This document shows, piece by piece, positions 1-8,100 of a stretch of DNA of 13,222 nucleotides (position 1 is the stretch's first letter; each line of letters starts with the position of its first letter). The stretch is taken from the NCBI GenBank assembly GCA_903921135.1, contig CAIXOY010000582.1, positions 1 to 13,222 on the forward strand, in the 5' to 3' direction. This stretch comes from an uncultured Gammaproteobacteria bacterium. GTDB lineage: Bacteria; Pseudomonadota; Gammaproteobacteria; Pseudomonadales; UBA5518. A program made the position numbers and the translations under genes. The notes below the pieces were generated by a model that did no database searches, had not been told where the DNA came from, and saw only the letters and a program-made list of their open reading frames with translations.

Positions 1-40
1 ACAGCGACCGCGAGCGAACGCAGCGCCGGGGCGCGCACTT

Positions 41-70
41 TTGCCGCGCGGGGGAGCGGCGCACTATACT
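41..70 (+). promoter_or_regulatory. Candidate sigma-70 promoter of the PilZ-like gene
   Basis: TTGCCG at 41-46 (4 of 6 to the -35 consensus) is followed after 18 bases by TATACT at 65-70 (5 of 6 to the -10 consensus). Transcription would start near 77, giving a leader of about 33 bases before the ATG at 110. The AT-rich hexamer stands out in a GC-rich surround. The 40 bases to its left hold nothing I can assign; they may belong to a neighbouring gene outside the window. Confidence 0.5.
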
Positions 71-109
71 CGCGACACACCCTCACTCTTGCACGCGGAG
101 CGGCGGCAC

Positions 110-685
110 ATGGCCACGGGAATCGACAACCATCGCGATTTCTACCGCATCCAGTGCCGTGCGGTCGTGAGCTGCAAGCTCCTCGGCGCGGCTGCTCCGC
201 GGGGCGCACCACCCGACAGCCACTTCACCGAGAATCCTGCGCTCGCGCTCTCGCGTGAACTACTCCGCCTCGATCAGGAGAACAGCGCGCTCCTGCATGC
301 CATCGCCGAGAAAGACCGCGCCGCGGGCGCCTATCTGGCCGTGCTGAACCGCAAGACCGACCTGCTCGCACGCTACCTGCTCGCTCAGTCCCCGGACGCC
401 ACGACGGGCGAGGAACAGACCATCTCGCTCAGCGAGGGTGGCGTGGCCTGGCACACGACGCAGCCGCTGCCCGAAGGCGCCATCGTGGCGCTGCGGCTGA
501 TGCTGCTGCCTGCGTGGACCGCGGTGACAACCTACGCCGAGGTGATCAAGGCCGAGCACGGCGGCGCGGAACCTCTGATCAATGCGAGCTTCGAGAATCT
601 TGAAGAAGCCGATCGCCAACTGATCGCCCGGCACGTCATGCAGGTCCAGATGGCCGAACAGCGTCGCCGCGCCGGCAGGGACTGA
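110..685 (+). CDS. PilZ-like protein with a helical insertion
   Basis: A 191-residue cytosolic protein with no signal peptide or membrane segment. The ATG at 110 is preceded by GGAG at 97-100; an upstream in-frame TTG at 41 lies inside the putative promoter and is unlikely to be used. Residues 9-13 read RDFYR, fitting the RxxxR arm that grips cyclic di-GMP in PilZ domains. Residues 106-111 read SLSEGG, fitting the second motif (D/N)xSxxG except that the first residue is Ser. Beta-strand-like segments follow to about 165. Between the two motifs, about residues 41-95 form a long Leu/Ala-rich stretch with heptad-like spacing (LLRLDQENSALL, LLARYLLAQ), predicted helical or coiled coil. PilZ proteins with such an insert are known to oligomerise, and some do not bind the nucleotide. 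It probably acts as a cyclic di-GMP effector or a structural adaptor; the target is unknown. The family call is fairly firm; ligand binding is uncertain. Confidence 0.75.
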   Translation: MATGIDNHRDFYRIQCRAVVSCKLLGAAAPRGAPPDSHFTENPALALSRELLRLDQENSALLHAIAEKDRAAGAYLAVLNRKTDLLARYLLAQSPDATTGEEQTISLSEGGVAWHTTQPLPEGAIVALRLMLLPAWTAVTTYAEVIKAEHGGAEPLINASFENLEEADRQLIARHVMQVQMAEQRRRAGRD

Positions 686-739
686 ACCCGCCCCCACTTC
701 TCCATTTTTCCCCTCGACCCCTGAACAGGCTGACCACGC

Positions 740-1849
740 ATGCTGCTGATCCTGCACCCCGACATCGATGAGAACGGCGAAGAGTACCACCGCACTCTCG
801 AGCACCTGCGCGCCCTCCCCCGCATCGAACTGCGCACGCACGTGGTGCAGGGGCAGCAGCAGAAACTCACCGAGATCTATCTGCTCGGCGACACCCATGC
901 CCTCGACAAATCCGAGATCGAGGCCCTGCCCGGTGTGGAGCGCGTGGTGCGCATCTCGGAGGAATACCGGATGCTCGGCCGCCACAAGGACGAGAAGCGC
1001 AACGCCGGCTTCGACTACAACGGCGTGACCTTCTCGCAGGACAACCTGCACGTCATGGCAGGTCTGTGCGCGGTCGACAACCAGCGCAACGTCGAGGCCA
1101 TGATGCAGGCGCTCGCGGCGAACGGGCAGCAGTGCACGCGCATGGGCGCCTACAAACCACGCACCAACCCCTACTCCTTCCAGGGCCACGGCGCCGGCTG
1201 CCTGCCCTGGGTCTTCGAACTCGCGGGCAAGCACGGCATCCGCGTGATCGCCATGGAAGTCACGCACGAGAGCCACGTCGAGGAAATCGACACCTGCCTC
1301 GAGAAGCTAGGCCGCCCCACCGGTGTGCTGCTGCAGATCGGCACCCGCAACACGCAGAACTTCGAATTGCTGAAGGCGATCGGCCGCCAGCAGACCTATC
1401 CCGCGCTGCTGAAGCGCGGCTTCGGCATTTCGCTGAACGAGTCCCTGAACGCCGCCGAGTACCTCGCCAGCGAGGGCAACTCCCGCGTGATCTTCTGCCT
1501 GCGCGGCATGAAGAGCGATGCGGGCGCCCCGCACCGGAACCTGGTCGATTTCGCGCACGTGCCCGTGATCAAGCGCCTGACACGCATGCCCGTGTGTGTG
1601 GATCCCTCGCACTCGGTGGGCACGCGTGACGCGGCGCCGGATCGCATCCTTGATCTCGCCCAGGTGACGGCTCAGGGCGTGGTCGCCGGTGCCAACCTCG
1701 TGCTGGTGGATTTCCATCCGAACCCCCGCGAGGCCCTGGTCGATGGCCCTCAGGCCCTCCTGCTCGACGAGCTGCCCCGATTCCTCGAAGACGTGGCGCT
1801 GTGCCGGGAAACCTACGAGAAGCGACAGAGGCTCTGGAACGCATGCTGA
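740..1849 (+). CDS. 3-deoxy-7-phosphoheptulonate (DAHP) synthase, Thermotoga-like type I-beta, with N-terminal regulatory domain
   Basis: 369 residues. DAHP synthase condenses phosphoenolpyruvate and erythrose 4-phosphate, the first step of the shikimate pathway. Residues 1 to about 75 resemble the small ferredoxin-like domain that gives tyrosine/phenylalanine control in the Thermotoga enzyme; a TIM-barrel follows. Visible motifs are GAYKPRTNPYSFQG (136-149), LLQIG (197-201), ALLKRG (222-227), DPSHS (288-292) and HPNPREALVDGP (326-337). Against the T. maritima enzyme, metal ligands map to Cys110, His291, Asp324 (normally Glu) and Asp335; substrate-binding Lys139, Arg141, Lys225 and Arg255 are kept. 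The usual CERG motif is CLRG (253-256). No strong ribosome site is seen, only AGG at 727-729. The gene ends inside the start of the phosphodiesterase gene (overlap ATGCTGA). It may be a catalytically normal DAHP synthase or a paralogue with altered properties; the family is certain, the exact activity less so. Confidence 0.85.
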   Translation: MLLILHPDIDENGEEYHRTLEHLRALPRIELRTHVVQGQQQKLTEIYLLGDTHALDKSEIEALPGVERVVRISEEYRMLGRHKDEKRNAGFDYNGVTFSQDNLHVMAGLCAVDNQRNVEAMMQALAANGQQCTRMGAYKPRTNPYSFQGHGAGCLPWVFELAGKHGIRVIAMEVTHESHVEEIDTCLEKLGRPTGVLLQIGTRNTQNFELLKAIGRQQTYPALLKRGFGISLNESLNAAEYLASEGNSRVIFCLRGMKSDAGAPHRNLVDFAHVPVIKRLTRMPVCVDPSHSVGTRDAAPDRILDLAQVTAQGVVAGANLVLVDFHPNPREALVDGPQALLLDELPRFLEDVALCRETYEKRQRLWNAC

Positions 1850-2562
1850 TCTACGGACACCGCGGCGCGCGGGGCGAGGCACCGGAGAACACGCTCGCCG
1901 GCTTCGGCAGGGCACTGCAGGCAGGCGTCGATCGTGTGGAACTGGACCTGCACCTCGCCAAAGACGGCGTGCTGGTGGTGATTCACGACGAGACCCTCGA
2001 GCGCACCACCAACGGCCGCGGCAAGGTCGCACGCCACGAGAGCCGTGCTCTGGCAGCGCTCGACGCACGCCGTGGCGGACCGGGATGGCCGCAACCGCAG
2101 GGCGTGCCCACGCTTGAAGACGTGCTGGATGCGTTCCCGGCGATGCGTCATTACCAGCTCGAATGCAAACCCGCTGGCACCGCAGAGCGGCGCAAAGTGG
2201 CCGCGTGCATGGCGGAGCTTTTCGCACGCCGCTCGCTGCACGAGCGCGCAACCGTCACATCCTTCGACGCTCTCCTGCTCGCCGAAGTGGCACGGATCGC
2301 GCGGGATATCCCGCTCGGCTTCATCGCGGACCGCGTGCGCCCTGATCCGGTGAAGACCGCGCTGGAACTCGGCGCGTGGATGGTGGCGCTCGACGCCCGG
2401 CTCTGCACGGTCAAACGTATCGACGCAGCTCACGCAGCGGGGCTTCACGTGTCGGCCTGGACGGTCAACAAGGTCGAGACGGCGGTGACGCTGCGCGACC
2501 GGGGGCTGGACAGCCTGATCACCGACCTGCCCACCACCATGGTGGCCGCACTGCGGGGCTGA
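1843..2562 (+). CDS. Glycerophosphodiester phosphodiesterase (GDPD family, UgpQ-like)
   Basis: 239 residues, cytosolic (no signal peptide), close to the size of UgpQ. It hydrolyses glycerophosphodiesters from phospholipid turnover to glycerol 3-phosphate and an alcohol. The family signature is complete: HRG at 6-8 with PENT at 14-17, metal ligands in ELD (Glu33, Asp35), catalytic His48 in VVIHDETLERTTNG (45-58), and Glu107 with Lys109 in LECKP (106-110). The C-terminal part carries SAWTVN and LITDLP, typical of the end of the barrel. The ATG at 1843 overlaps the stop of the DAHP synthase gene by seven bases, so the two are probably translationally coupled; AGAGG at 1827-1831 could serve as ribosome site. 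A longer reading from 1801 would add residues lacking similarity to the family and is rejected. It converges on apbE with only four bases between stop codons. Confidence 0.9.
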   Translation: MLIYGHRGARGEAPENTLAGFGRALQAGVDRVELDLHLAKDGVLVVIHDETLERTTNGRGKVARHESRALAALDARRGGPGWPQPQGVPTLEDVLDAFPAMRHYQLECKPAGTAERRKVAACMAELFARRSLHERATVTSFDALLLAEVARIARDIPLGFIADRVRPDPVKTALELGAWMVALDARLCTVKRIDAAHAAGLHVSAWTVNKVETAVTLRDRGLDSLITDLPTTMVAALRG

Positions 2563-2569
2563 GCCCTCA
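2560..2569. repeat. Short palindrome joining the stop codons of gdpD-like gene and apbE
   Basis: TGAGCCCTCA reads as two 4-base arms (TGAG and CTCA) around a CC centre and contains both stop codons. An overlapping hairpin GGGCT-g-AGCCC lies at 2556-2566. Both are too short to be called terminators with confidence, but no other termination signal is visible between the two convergent genes. Confidence 0.3.
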
Positions 2570-3577
2570 ATCCCCGTCCGGAGACAGGTAGGGCGCAAAG
2601 GCCGCGCTCTGGCGTGCCTCGAAACCACCCGGCACCCGCAAGAGCATATAAACCGCCAGGCCCTCGCGCTCTGCAAGCGCGAGCCCCTGTTCCGGGCCCA
2701 GCACCATCAACGCGGTGGCCATGGCGTCGGCACGCATGCAGCTCGGCGCTATCACAGTGACCGAGGCGAGCGTATGGCTCACCGGTCGCAGGGTGCGCGG
2801 GTCGATGGTGTGGGAGTAACGCCTGCCCTGGGCGACGAAGAACTCACGGTAGTCGCCGGAAGTGGACACCGCCCCCTCCCCGGGTAAAACCGCGATTGCA
2901 GGCGTGCCGGGTGGTGCGTCCGGTTGCTCCACACCGATGCGCCAGCCCTTTCCCTGCGCGTTCCTGCCTGAGGTGCGTACCTCTCCACCGATCTCGATCA
3001 TGAAATCCCGTAGGCCACGCGCTGAAAAAGCCGCGGCCAGCAGGTCAACCGCATAGCCGGGCGCGATGGCCGAAAGTTCGATACTGCGTGGCGCCAGTTT
3101 GCGCAGTGCAGGAGGCGCATCCTGCAGCAGCAGGCCATCGCTCCCCACGAGGCCCGAAAGAGCCGCGAGTTGCTCCGCGCTGGCCATACGCGGACCAGCG
3201 CTGCCCGGCCCGAAGCCCCACGCCGCAAGTGCGGGCGCGACCGTGACGTCGAAGGCACCATCGCTCAGCCGCGTGACGGCGAGGGATTCGGACAGCACCG
3301 CGTGCAGCTCGGCAGAGAGCCCGATGTCCTCTCCCACCGCAGCCGCATTCAGCCTGGAAATCTCGGAGTCCGGGCGCCATGTGGACATGGAAGCATCGAT
3401 ACGCTCCAGCACGACATCAATGTCGGACTGGTACTGCGCGGCCGATGTGCCGCCCGGCGGATCGATGACGGTGACGTGATAGGAGGTGCCCATGGTGGCC
3501 CCCTCGAAGCGCAGCACCTCGGGCTCTGCCGCGCAACCCGCCAGCAGGCAGGTTGCGAGCAGCAGGCTGCGGATCAG
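2567..3577 (-). CDS. apbE: FAD:protein FMN transferase (ApbE) lipoprotein, probable CTG start
   Basis: 336 residues when read from the CTG at 3577-3575. ApbE attaches FMN covalently to threonine residues of exported or membrane proteins such as NqrB, NqrC and RnfG subunits, and works at the periplasmic face. The start region reads as a lipoprotein signal peptide, an Arg and then a Leu-rich core ending in the lipobox LLAGC (11-15), so Cys15 should be lipidated. Family motifs follow in order: STWRPDSEISRLN (65-77), ELSAIAPGYAVD (167-178), IEIGGEVRTSG (194-204), STSGDYREFF (238-247), YSHTIDPRTLRPV (254-266) and MRADAMATALMVLG (281-294) with the metal-binding Asp284. No ATG, GTG or TTG occurs in frame near the signal peptide; the CTG overlaps the gap stop as CTGA, mimicking the common ATGA coupling overlap. 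A CTG nine codons further upstream is an alternative. No nqr genes lie beside it here. Identity is firm; the start is not. Confidence 0.85.
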   Translation of the reverse strand: MIRSLLLATCLLAGCAAEPEVLRFEGATMGTSYHVTVIDPPGGTSAAQYQSDIDVVLERIDASMSTWRPDSEISRLNAAAVGEDIGLSAELHAVLSESLAVTRLSDGAFDVTVAPALAAWGFGPGSAGPRMASAEQLAALSGLVGSDGLLLQDAPPALRKLAPRSIELSAIAPGYAVDLLAAAFSARGLRDFMIEIGGEVRTSGRNAQGKGWRIGVEQPDAPPGTPAIAVLPGEGAVSTSGDYREFFVAQGRRYSHTIDPRTLRPVSHTLASVTVIAPSCMRADAMATALMVLGPEQGLALAEREGLAVYMLLRVPGGFEARQSAAFAPYLSPDGD

Positions 3578-5070
3578 GCCTCGCGCGGCCAGGTCCAGGC
3601 GACCGGGTCGGAGGCGGGGAAGGCGGGGAAGCGCGCTCCGGAGACGAACTCCAGCAGGCGCTGCACCTGGCAGGCGTAACCGAACTCGTTGTCGTACCAG
3701 AGGTACAGGATGGCCTGACGGCCGTGGACGATGGTGGCTTGCGCATCGTGCACGCAGGCTGCGCGCGAGCCGATGAAATCGGAGGACACGACCTCGGGGG
3801 AGGCGGTGTAGTCGATCTGCTCGCTGAGAGAGGAGTGCAGCGAGGCCCAGCGCATGAACTCGTTCACTTCCTCGACGCTGGTTTCCCGCTCGAGTGTGAG
3901 GTGCAGGATGGCCATCGAGACATCCGGCACCGGCACGCGGATCGCGTTGCCCGTGAGCTTGCCCGCCATGGAGGGCAGCACCTTGTTGACGGCGCTCGCG
4001 GCGCCCGTCTCGGTGAGCACCATGTTCAGCGGTGCGCTGCGGCCGCGACGGTTCTTGTCGTGGTAGTTGTCGATCAGGTTCTGGTCGTTGGTGTAGGCAT
4101 GCACGGTCTCGACGTGACCCGAGACGATGCCGAACTGCTCCTGCATGATCTTCAGCGCCGGCACGATGGCGTTGGTGGTGCAGGAAGCCGCCGTGATGAT
4201 GCGGTGTTCGGGCTTCAGGTCGGCCTGGTTCACGCCCTGCACGATGTTCGGCAGCTTGCCCTTGCCGGGTGCAGTGAGCAGGACCTTGTCGACGCCCTTG
4301 GCCTTCAGGTGCTTCGACAGGCCGGCCTCGTCGCGCCACTTGCCCGTGTTGTCGATGATGATCGCGTTGTCGATACCGTAGGCGGTGTAATCAATGGTGT
4401 CGGGCGAGTCGGCGTAGATCAGCTTGACCTCGTTGCCGTTGGCTACGAAGGCCTGACGCTCTTCGTCGACGCGGATGGTGCCCTTGAAGGAGCCGTGGAT
4501 GGAGTCCCGGCGGAGCAGCGCCGCACGCTTCACCAGATCATCGTCTCCGGACTTGCGCACCACCACCGCACGCAGTCGCAGCGTGTGTCCGCCGCCGGTG
4601 CGCTCCACGAGCAGCCGCGCCATGAGGCGACCGATACGGCCGAAGCCGTAGAGAACCACATCGCGGGGACGATCGAGGGGGATGGACGTCGTGCCGACGA
4701 CGGGCGCGAGTTCCCGCGCGAGGAAGGCATCGGGTGTCTCGCCTGCCTCGCGGGGGCCACCCGTCCAGGACACCGTGAGACGGCCGATATCGATGTCGGA
4801 AGCGCCCAGCGACAGGCGGTCGAGCGCTTCGATCATCGGGAAAGTGTCGAACTCGGAGAGTTCGTTCTGTTCGACCTGCCGCACGAAGCGGTGGGTCTTC
4901 ATGATCTCGAGTACCGATTGCGACACGAGGGAGCGCCCGTAGACGCTGACGCGCACGTTCCGTTCACGGCTCAGGCGGCCCACGATGGGGATCATCGCCT
5001 CGGCAAGCGCCTCGCGCTGCTTCCAGTCGCTGAAATAGTCAGCAGGTTTCGGGCGCTTGCGAATCGGCAT
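3574..5070 (-). CDS. gap: Glyceraldehyde-3-phosphate dehydrogenase, long gammaproteobacterial form
   Basis: 498 residues, about 160 more than classical GapA, because of an N-terminal extension of roughly 135 residues before the Rossmann fold. It interconverts glyceraldehyde 3-phosphate and 1,3-bisphosphoglycerate in the cytosol. The dinucleotide loop is GFGRIGR (142-148); the catalytic Cys297 lies in SCTTN (296-300) and the base His324 in ETVHAYTNDQ (321-330); WYDNEFGY (458-465) is the classic C-terminal motif. At the end of the second Rossmann strand, where NAD enzymes carry Asp (ND in E. coli), this protein reads RKSGDDD (172-178), so NADP use is possible. The ATG at 5070 has GAGG five bases upstream; an ORF extension to 5178 crosses into mfd and is rejected. 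From memory, the same long form sits beside mfd in Pseudomonas, where it is considered the gluconeogenic enzyme. apbE follows with a four-base overlap, so the two probably form an operon. Confidence 0.93.
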   Translation of the reverse strand: MPIRKRPKPADYFSDWKQREALAEAMIPIVGRLSRERNVRVSVYGRSLVSQSVLEIMKTHRFVRQVEQNELSEFDTFPMIEALDRLSLGASDIDIGRLTVSWTGGPREAGETPDAFLARELAPVVGTTSIPLDRPRDVVLYGFGRIGRLMARLLVERTGGGHTLRLRAVVVRKSGDDDLVKRAALLRRDSIHGSFKGTIRVDEERQAFVANGNEVKLIYADSPDTIDYTAYGIDNAIIIDNTGKWRDEAGLSKHLKAKGVDKVLLTAPGKGKLPNIVQGVNQADLKPEHRIITAASCTTNAIVPALKIMQEQFGIVSGHVETVHAYTNDQNLIDNYHDKNRRGRSAPLNMVLTETGAASAVNKVLPSMAGKLTGNAIRVPVPDVSMAILHLTLERETSVEEVNEFMRWASLHSSLSEQIDYTASPEVVSSDFIGSRAACVHDAQATIVHGRQAILYLWYDNEFGYACQVQRLLEFVSGARFPAFPASDPVAWTWPREA

Positions 5071-5171
5071 GATGGCCTCGGTGAGACGGGTGGGGGCGGT
5101 CGCAGGTATTATCCGCACAGCCCGGTTTGACCCGCAACTCGGCTTCTTCGCAATTTCCCCGGTCTTCGACA
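5071..5171. promoter_or_regulatory. Divergent gap/mfd intergenic region with candidate promoters
   Basis: For gap (- strand), TTGCGG at 5137-5132 and GATAAT at 5113-5108 are separated by 18 bases; the -10 matches 5 of 6, the -35 only 3 of 6. For mfd (+ strand), TTGACC at 5127-5132 is a 5 of 6 match to a -35, but the sequence 17-18 bases on (GCAATT or CAATTT) is a poor -10 and would give almost no leader. The two -35 elements would overlap, so the promoters may compete. No SOS box is visible here. Confidence 0.35.
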
Positions 5172-8100
5172 ATGCCATTGGATCCGCTGAATCCCCCGCT
5201 CCCCCGGGCCGGTGAACACCTGCGCTGGGGCGGGCTGCCTGCGGGCGCCGAAGCGATGGTGCTCGCCGCTACAGCAGTGCGCGCCCGCAGCACGGTGCTC
5301 GTGGTCACGGCCGAGAGCGCCACGGCCGAGCGTCTGGAACAGGAAATCCGTTTTTTCGCGGGCGAGGACCCTGTCTCGTCGCGGGTGCTGCGCCTGCCGG
5401 ACTGGGAAACACTGCCCTACGACCGCTTCTCGCCTCACCAGGACCTGGTCTCCGAGCGGCTCCAGGCACTCGCTCGTCTCGCGCAGGGGGAGCCCCTTGT
5501 CGTGCTGGTGCCGGTCGCCACGTTGATGCAACGCCTTGCACCCGTGCCCTTCGTCGCGGCAGGCACGCTTTCCCTCGCCCCCGGCATGAAACTGCCCCAG
5601 GAACGGCTGCGCGGCCTGCTCGCGCGTGCCGGATACCGTGCGGTGGAAAACGTCTACGAGCACGGCGAATTCGCGGCGCGCGGCGCCGTGATCGACATCT
5701 TCCCGATGGGGCTGGACGAGCCCGTGCGGGTCGAATACTTCGACGAGGACATCGAGACACTGCGCCGCTTCGATCCCGACACGCAACGCAGTACCGGCGC
5801 GCTGAGCGCGCTTGAACTGCTGCCGGGACGGGAGTTCCCCTTCCACGAGGAGGCCATCGCGGCCTTCCGGCGCCGCTGGCACGCGCGCTTCGACAACGAT
5901 CACCGCGCCTGCCCCGACTACCAGGACATCGTCCGGGGCATCGCACCGGGCGGTGTGGAGTACTGGCTGCCATTGTTTTTCGACGCCTGCGCGACGCTCT
6001 TCGATTACCTGCCGGAAGACACGCTGGTCTGCGTCGAGGACGAGGTCCGGGGCGAGCTCGATCACAGCTGGGATGCCTTGCGCGCACGCCATGCGAGTCT
6101 GGGCTCGGACCACTCCCGGCCACTGCTGGAACCGCGCGAGATCTGCCTGCCACCCGACGAAGTACGCACCGGCCTGAAGCGCTACACGCGGATCGATTTC
6201 GGCAAGGCGCCAGCACCGGAGCGTGCCGGCGCCGGCGATTTCCCCGCAGTGACCCTGGACAGCCTGCAGCTCCCGGAAAAAGCCGACGCCCAGGCCCGCG
6301 TGCAGGCGCTACTCGGCCTGTCGGGCAAACGGCTGCTTTTCTGCGCCGAGACAGCCGGTCGTCGCGAGATGCTGGCCGAGATGCTCCGCCGGGCAGGCGC
6401 GGGCGCCGAAAACGTGAGCGGCTGGCAGGACTTCCTCACCTCGGGCGCGCGGGTGGCTCTGGCCGTGGCGCCGCTTGCTGCCGGCTTCACGGTGGCCACG
6501 CCGGGGCTTGCCGTCATCGCGGAATCTGCCCTCTTCGGCAGACGCGTGCTGCAGCGACGCCGGCGCGCCCGCGCGAGCGAGGGCTGGAGCAACGGCATCC
6601 GCGATCTGGCGGAACTCTCGCCCGGCGTGCCGGTGGTCCATCTCGAGCACGGCGTAGGCCGCTATCTCGGACTGCAGGCGCTGGAGGTCGACGGCGAGCG
6701 GGCCGAATTCCTCTGCATCGAATACGCGGAAGGCGCGAAGCTCTTCGTTCCGGTCACCTCGCTCGATCTGGTCAGCCGCTACACCGGCATCGACGCGGAC
6801 AACCTGCAACTCGCGCGTCTCGGCAGCGACCAATGGCAGAAAGCACGCCGCAAGGCTGCCGAGAAAATCCGCGACGTCGCCGCCGAACTGCTCGAAATCC
6901 ATGCCCGGCGGGCGGCACGTCCGGGCCACGCCTTCGACGATCCCGGCTCGGCCTACGAGGCCTTCGCCGCCGCCTTTCCTTTCGAGGAAACACCCGATCA
7001 GCTGACCGCCATCGAGGCCGTGCTCACGGACATGGCCGCGCCGCGCGCCATGGACCGTCTGGTCTGCGGCGATGTGGGTTTCGGCAAGACCGAAGTGGCG
7101 ATGCGTGCGGCGTTTGTGGCGGTGAACGCGGGCATGCAGGTGGCGGTGCTGGTGCCCACCACGCTGCTCGCGGAACAGCACTTCGAAACCTTCAGCGACC
7201 GCTTCGCCGACCTGCCGGTGAGCATCGCCTCGCTGTCGCGATTCAAATCGGCGCAGGAACAGAAAGAGGTGCTGGCACGGCTTGTCGAAGGACGCGTCGA
7301 CATCGTTATCGGCACCCACAGCCTGCTCTCGCCGGGCGTGCGTTACCGCAGCCTGGGCCTCGTGATCGTCGACGAGGAGCACCGCTTCGGCGTGCGCCAG
7401 AAAGACCAGCTGATGGCGCTACGCGCGAGCGTGGACATGCTCACGCTGACCGCAACACCCATACCCCGCACGCTGAACATGGCGATGGCGGGCCTGCGCG
7501 ACATCTCGATCATCAGCACACCGCCCGCACGCCGGCTGTCCGTGAAAACCTTCGTGCAGCGCCACGACGACACGGTGGTGCGGGATGCACTCTCGCGGGA
7601 ACTGCGCCGCGGCGGGCAAGTCTTCCTGCTGCACAACGACGTGCAGTCGATCGAGAAACGGGCCGCCGAGATCACGGCACTCCTGCCGGAGGCACGCGTC
7701 GCGGTGGCGCACGGGCAGTTGCGCGAGCGCGAACTCGAGCGCGTGATGTCCGATTTCTACCACAAGCGCTTCAACGTGCTCTGCTGCACCACCATCATCG
7801 AGACCGGGATAGACATCCCCAGCGCCAACACCATCATCATCGAGCGGGCCGACAAGTTCGGGCTCGCACAGCTGCACCAGTTGCGCGGCCGCGTGGGCCG
7901 CTCGCATCACCAGGCCTACGCCTTCCTGCTGACGCCCGACGAAAAATCGATGACCGGCGACGCCGTGAAACGCCTCGAGGCGCTCGTCGGAACGGAATCG
8001 CTGGGCGCGGGCTTTCTGCTGGCCACGCACGACCTCGAGATCCGCGGCGCGGGAGAGTTGCTCGGCGAGGAGCAGAGCGGCCAGATACAGGCGATCGGCT

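Noticed and set aside
1307..2251. Open frame of 314 codons on the - strand opposite the DAHP synthase and GDPD genes
   Set aside because: It spans the antisense of two clear genes and has shadow-like composition with no motif.
3578..4339. apbE reading frame open upstream through gap, suggesting a longer protein
   Set aside because: The added residues are an Arg/Pro-rich shadow of gap, and the lipoprotein signal peptide must be N-terminal.
3553..5130. Open frame of 525 codons on the + strand opposite gap
   Set aside because: It lies wholly antisense to a gap gene with intact catalytic motifs, and the translation (Val/Gly/Asp/His-rich) resembles no protein family I know.
5127..5171. TTG start of mfd 15 codons upstream
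   Set aside because: The added residues do not match Mfd N termini, while the ATG at 5172 aligns with the E. coli start. The TTG instead falls in a -35-like TTGACC.
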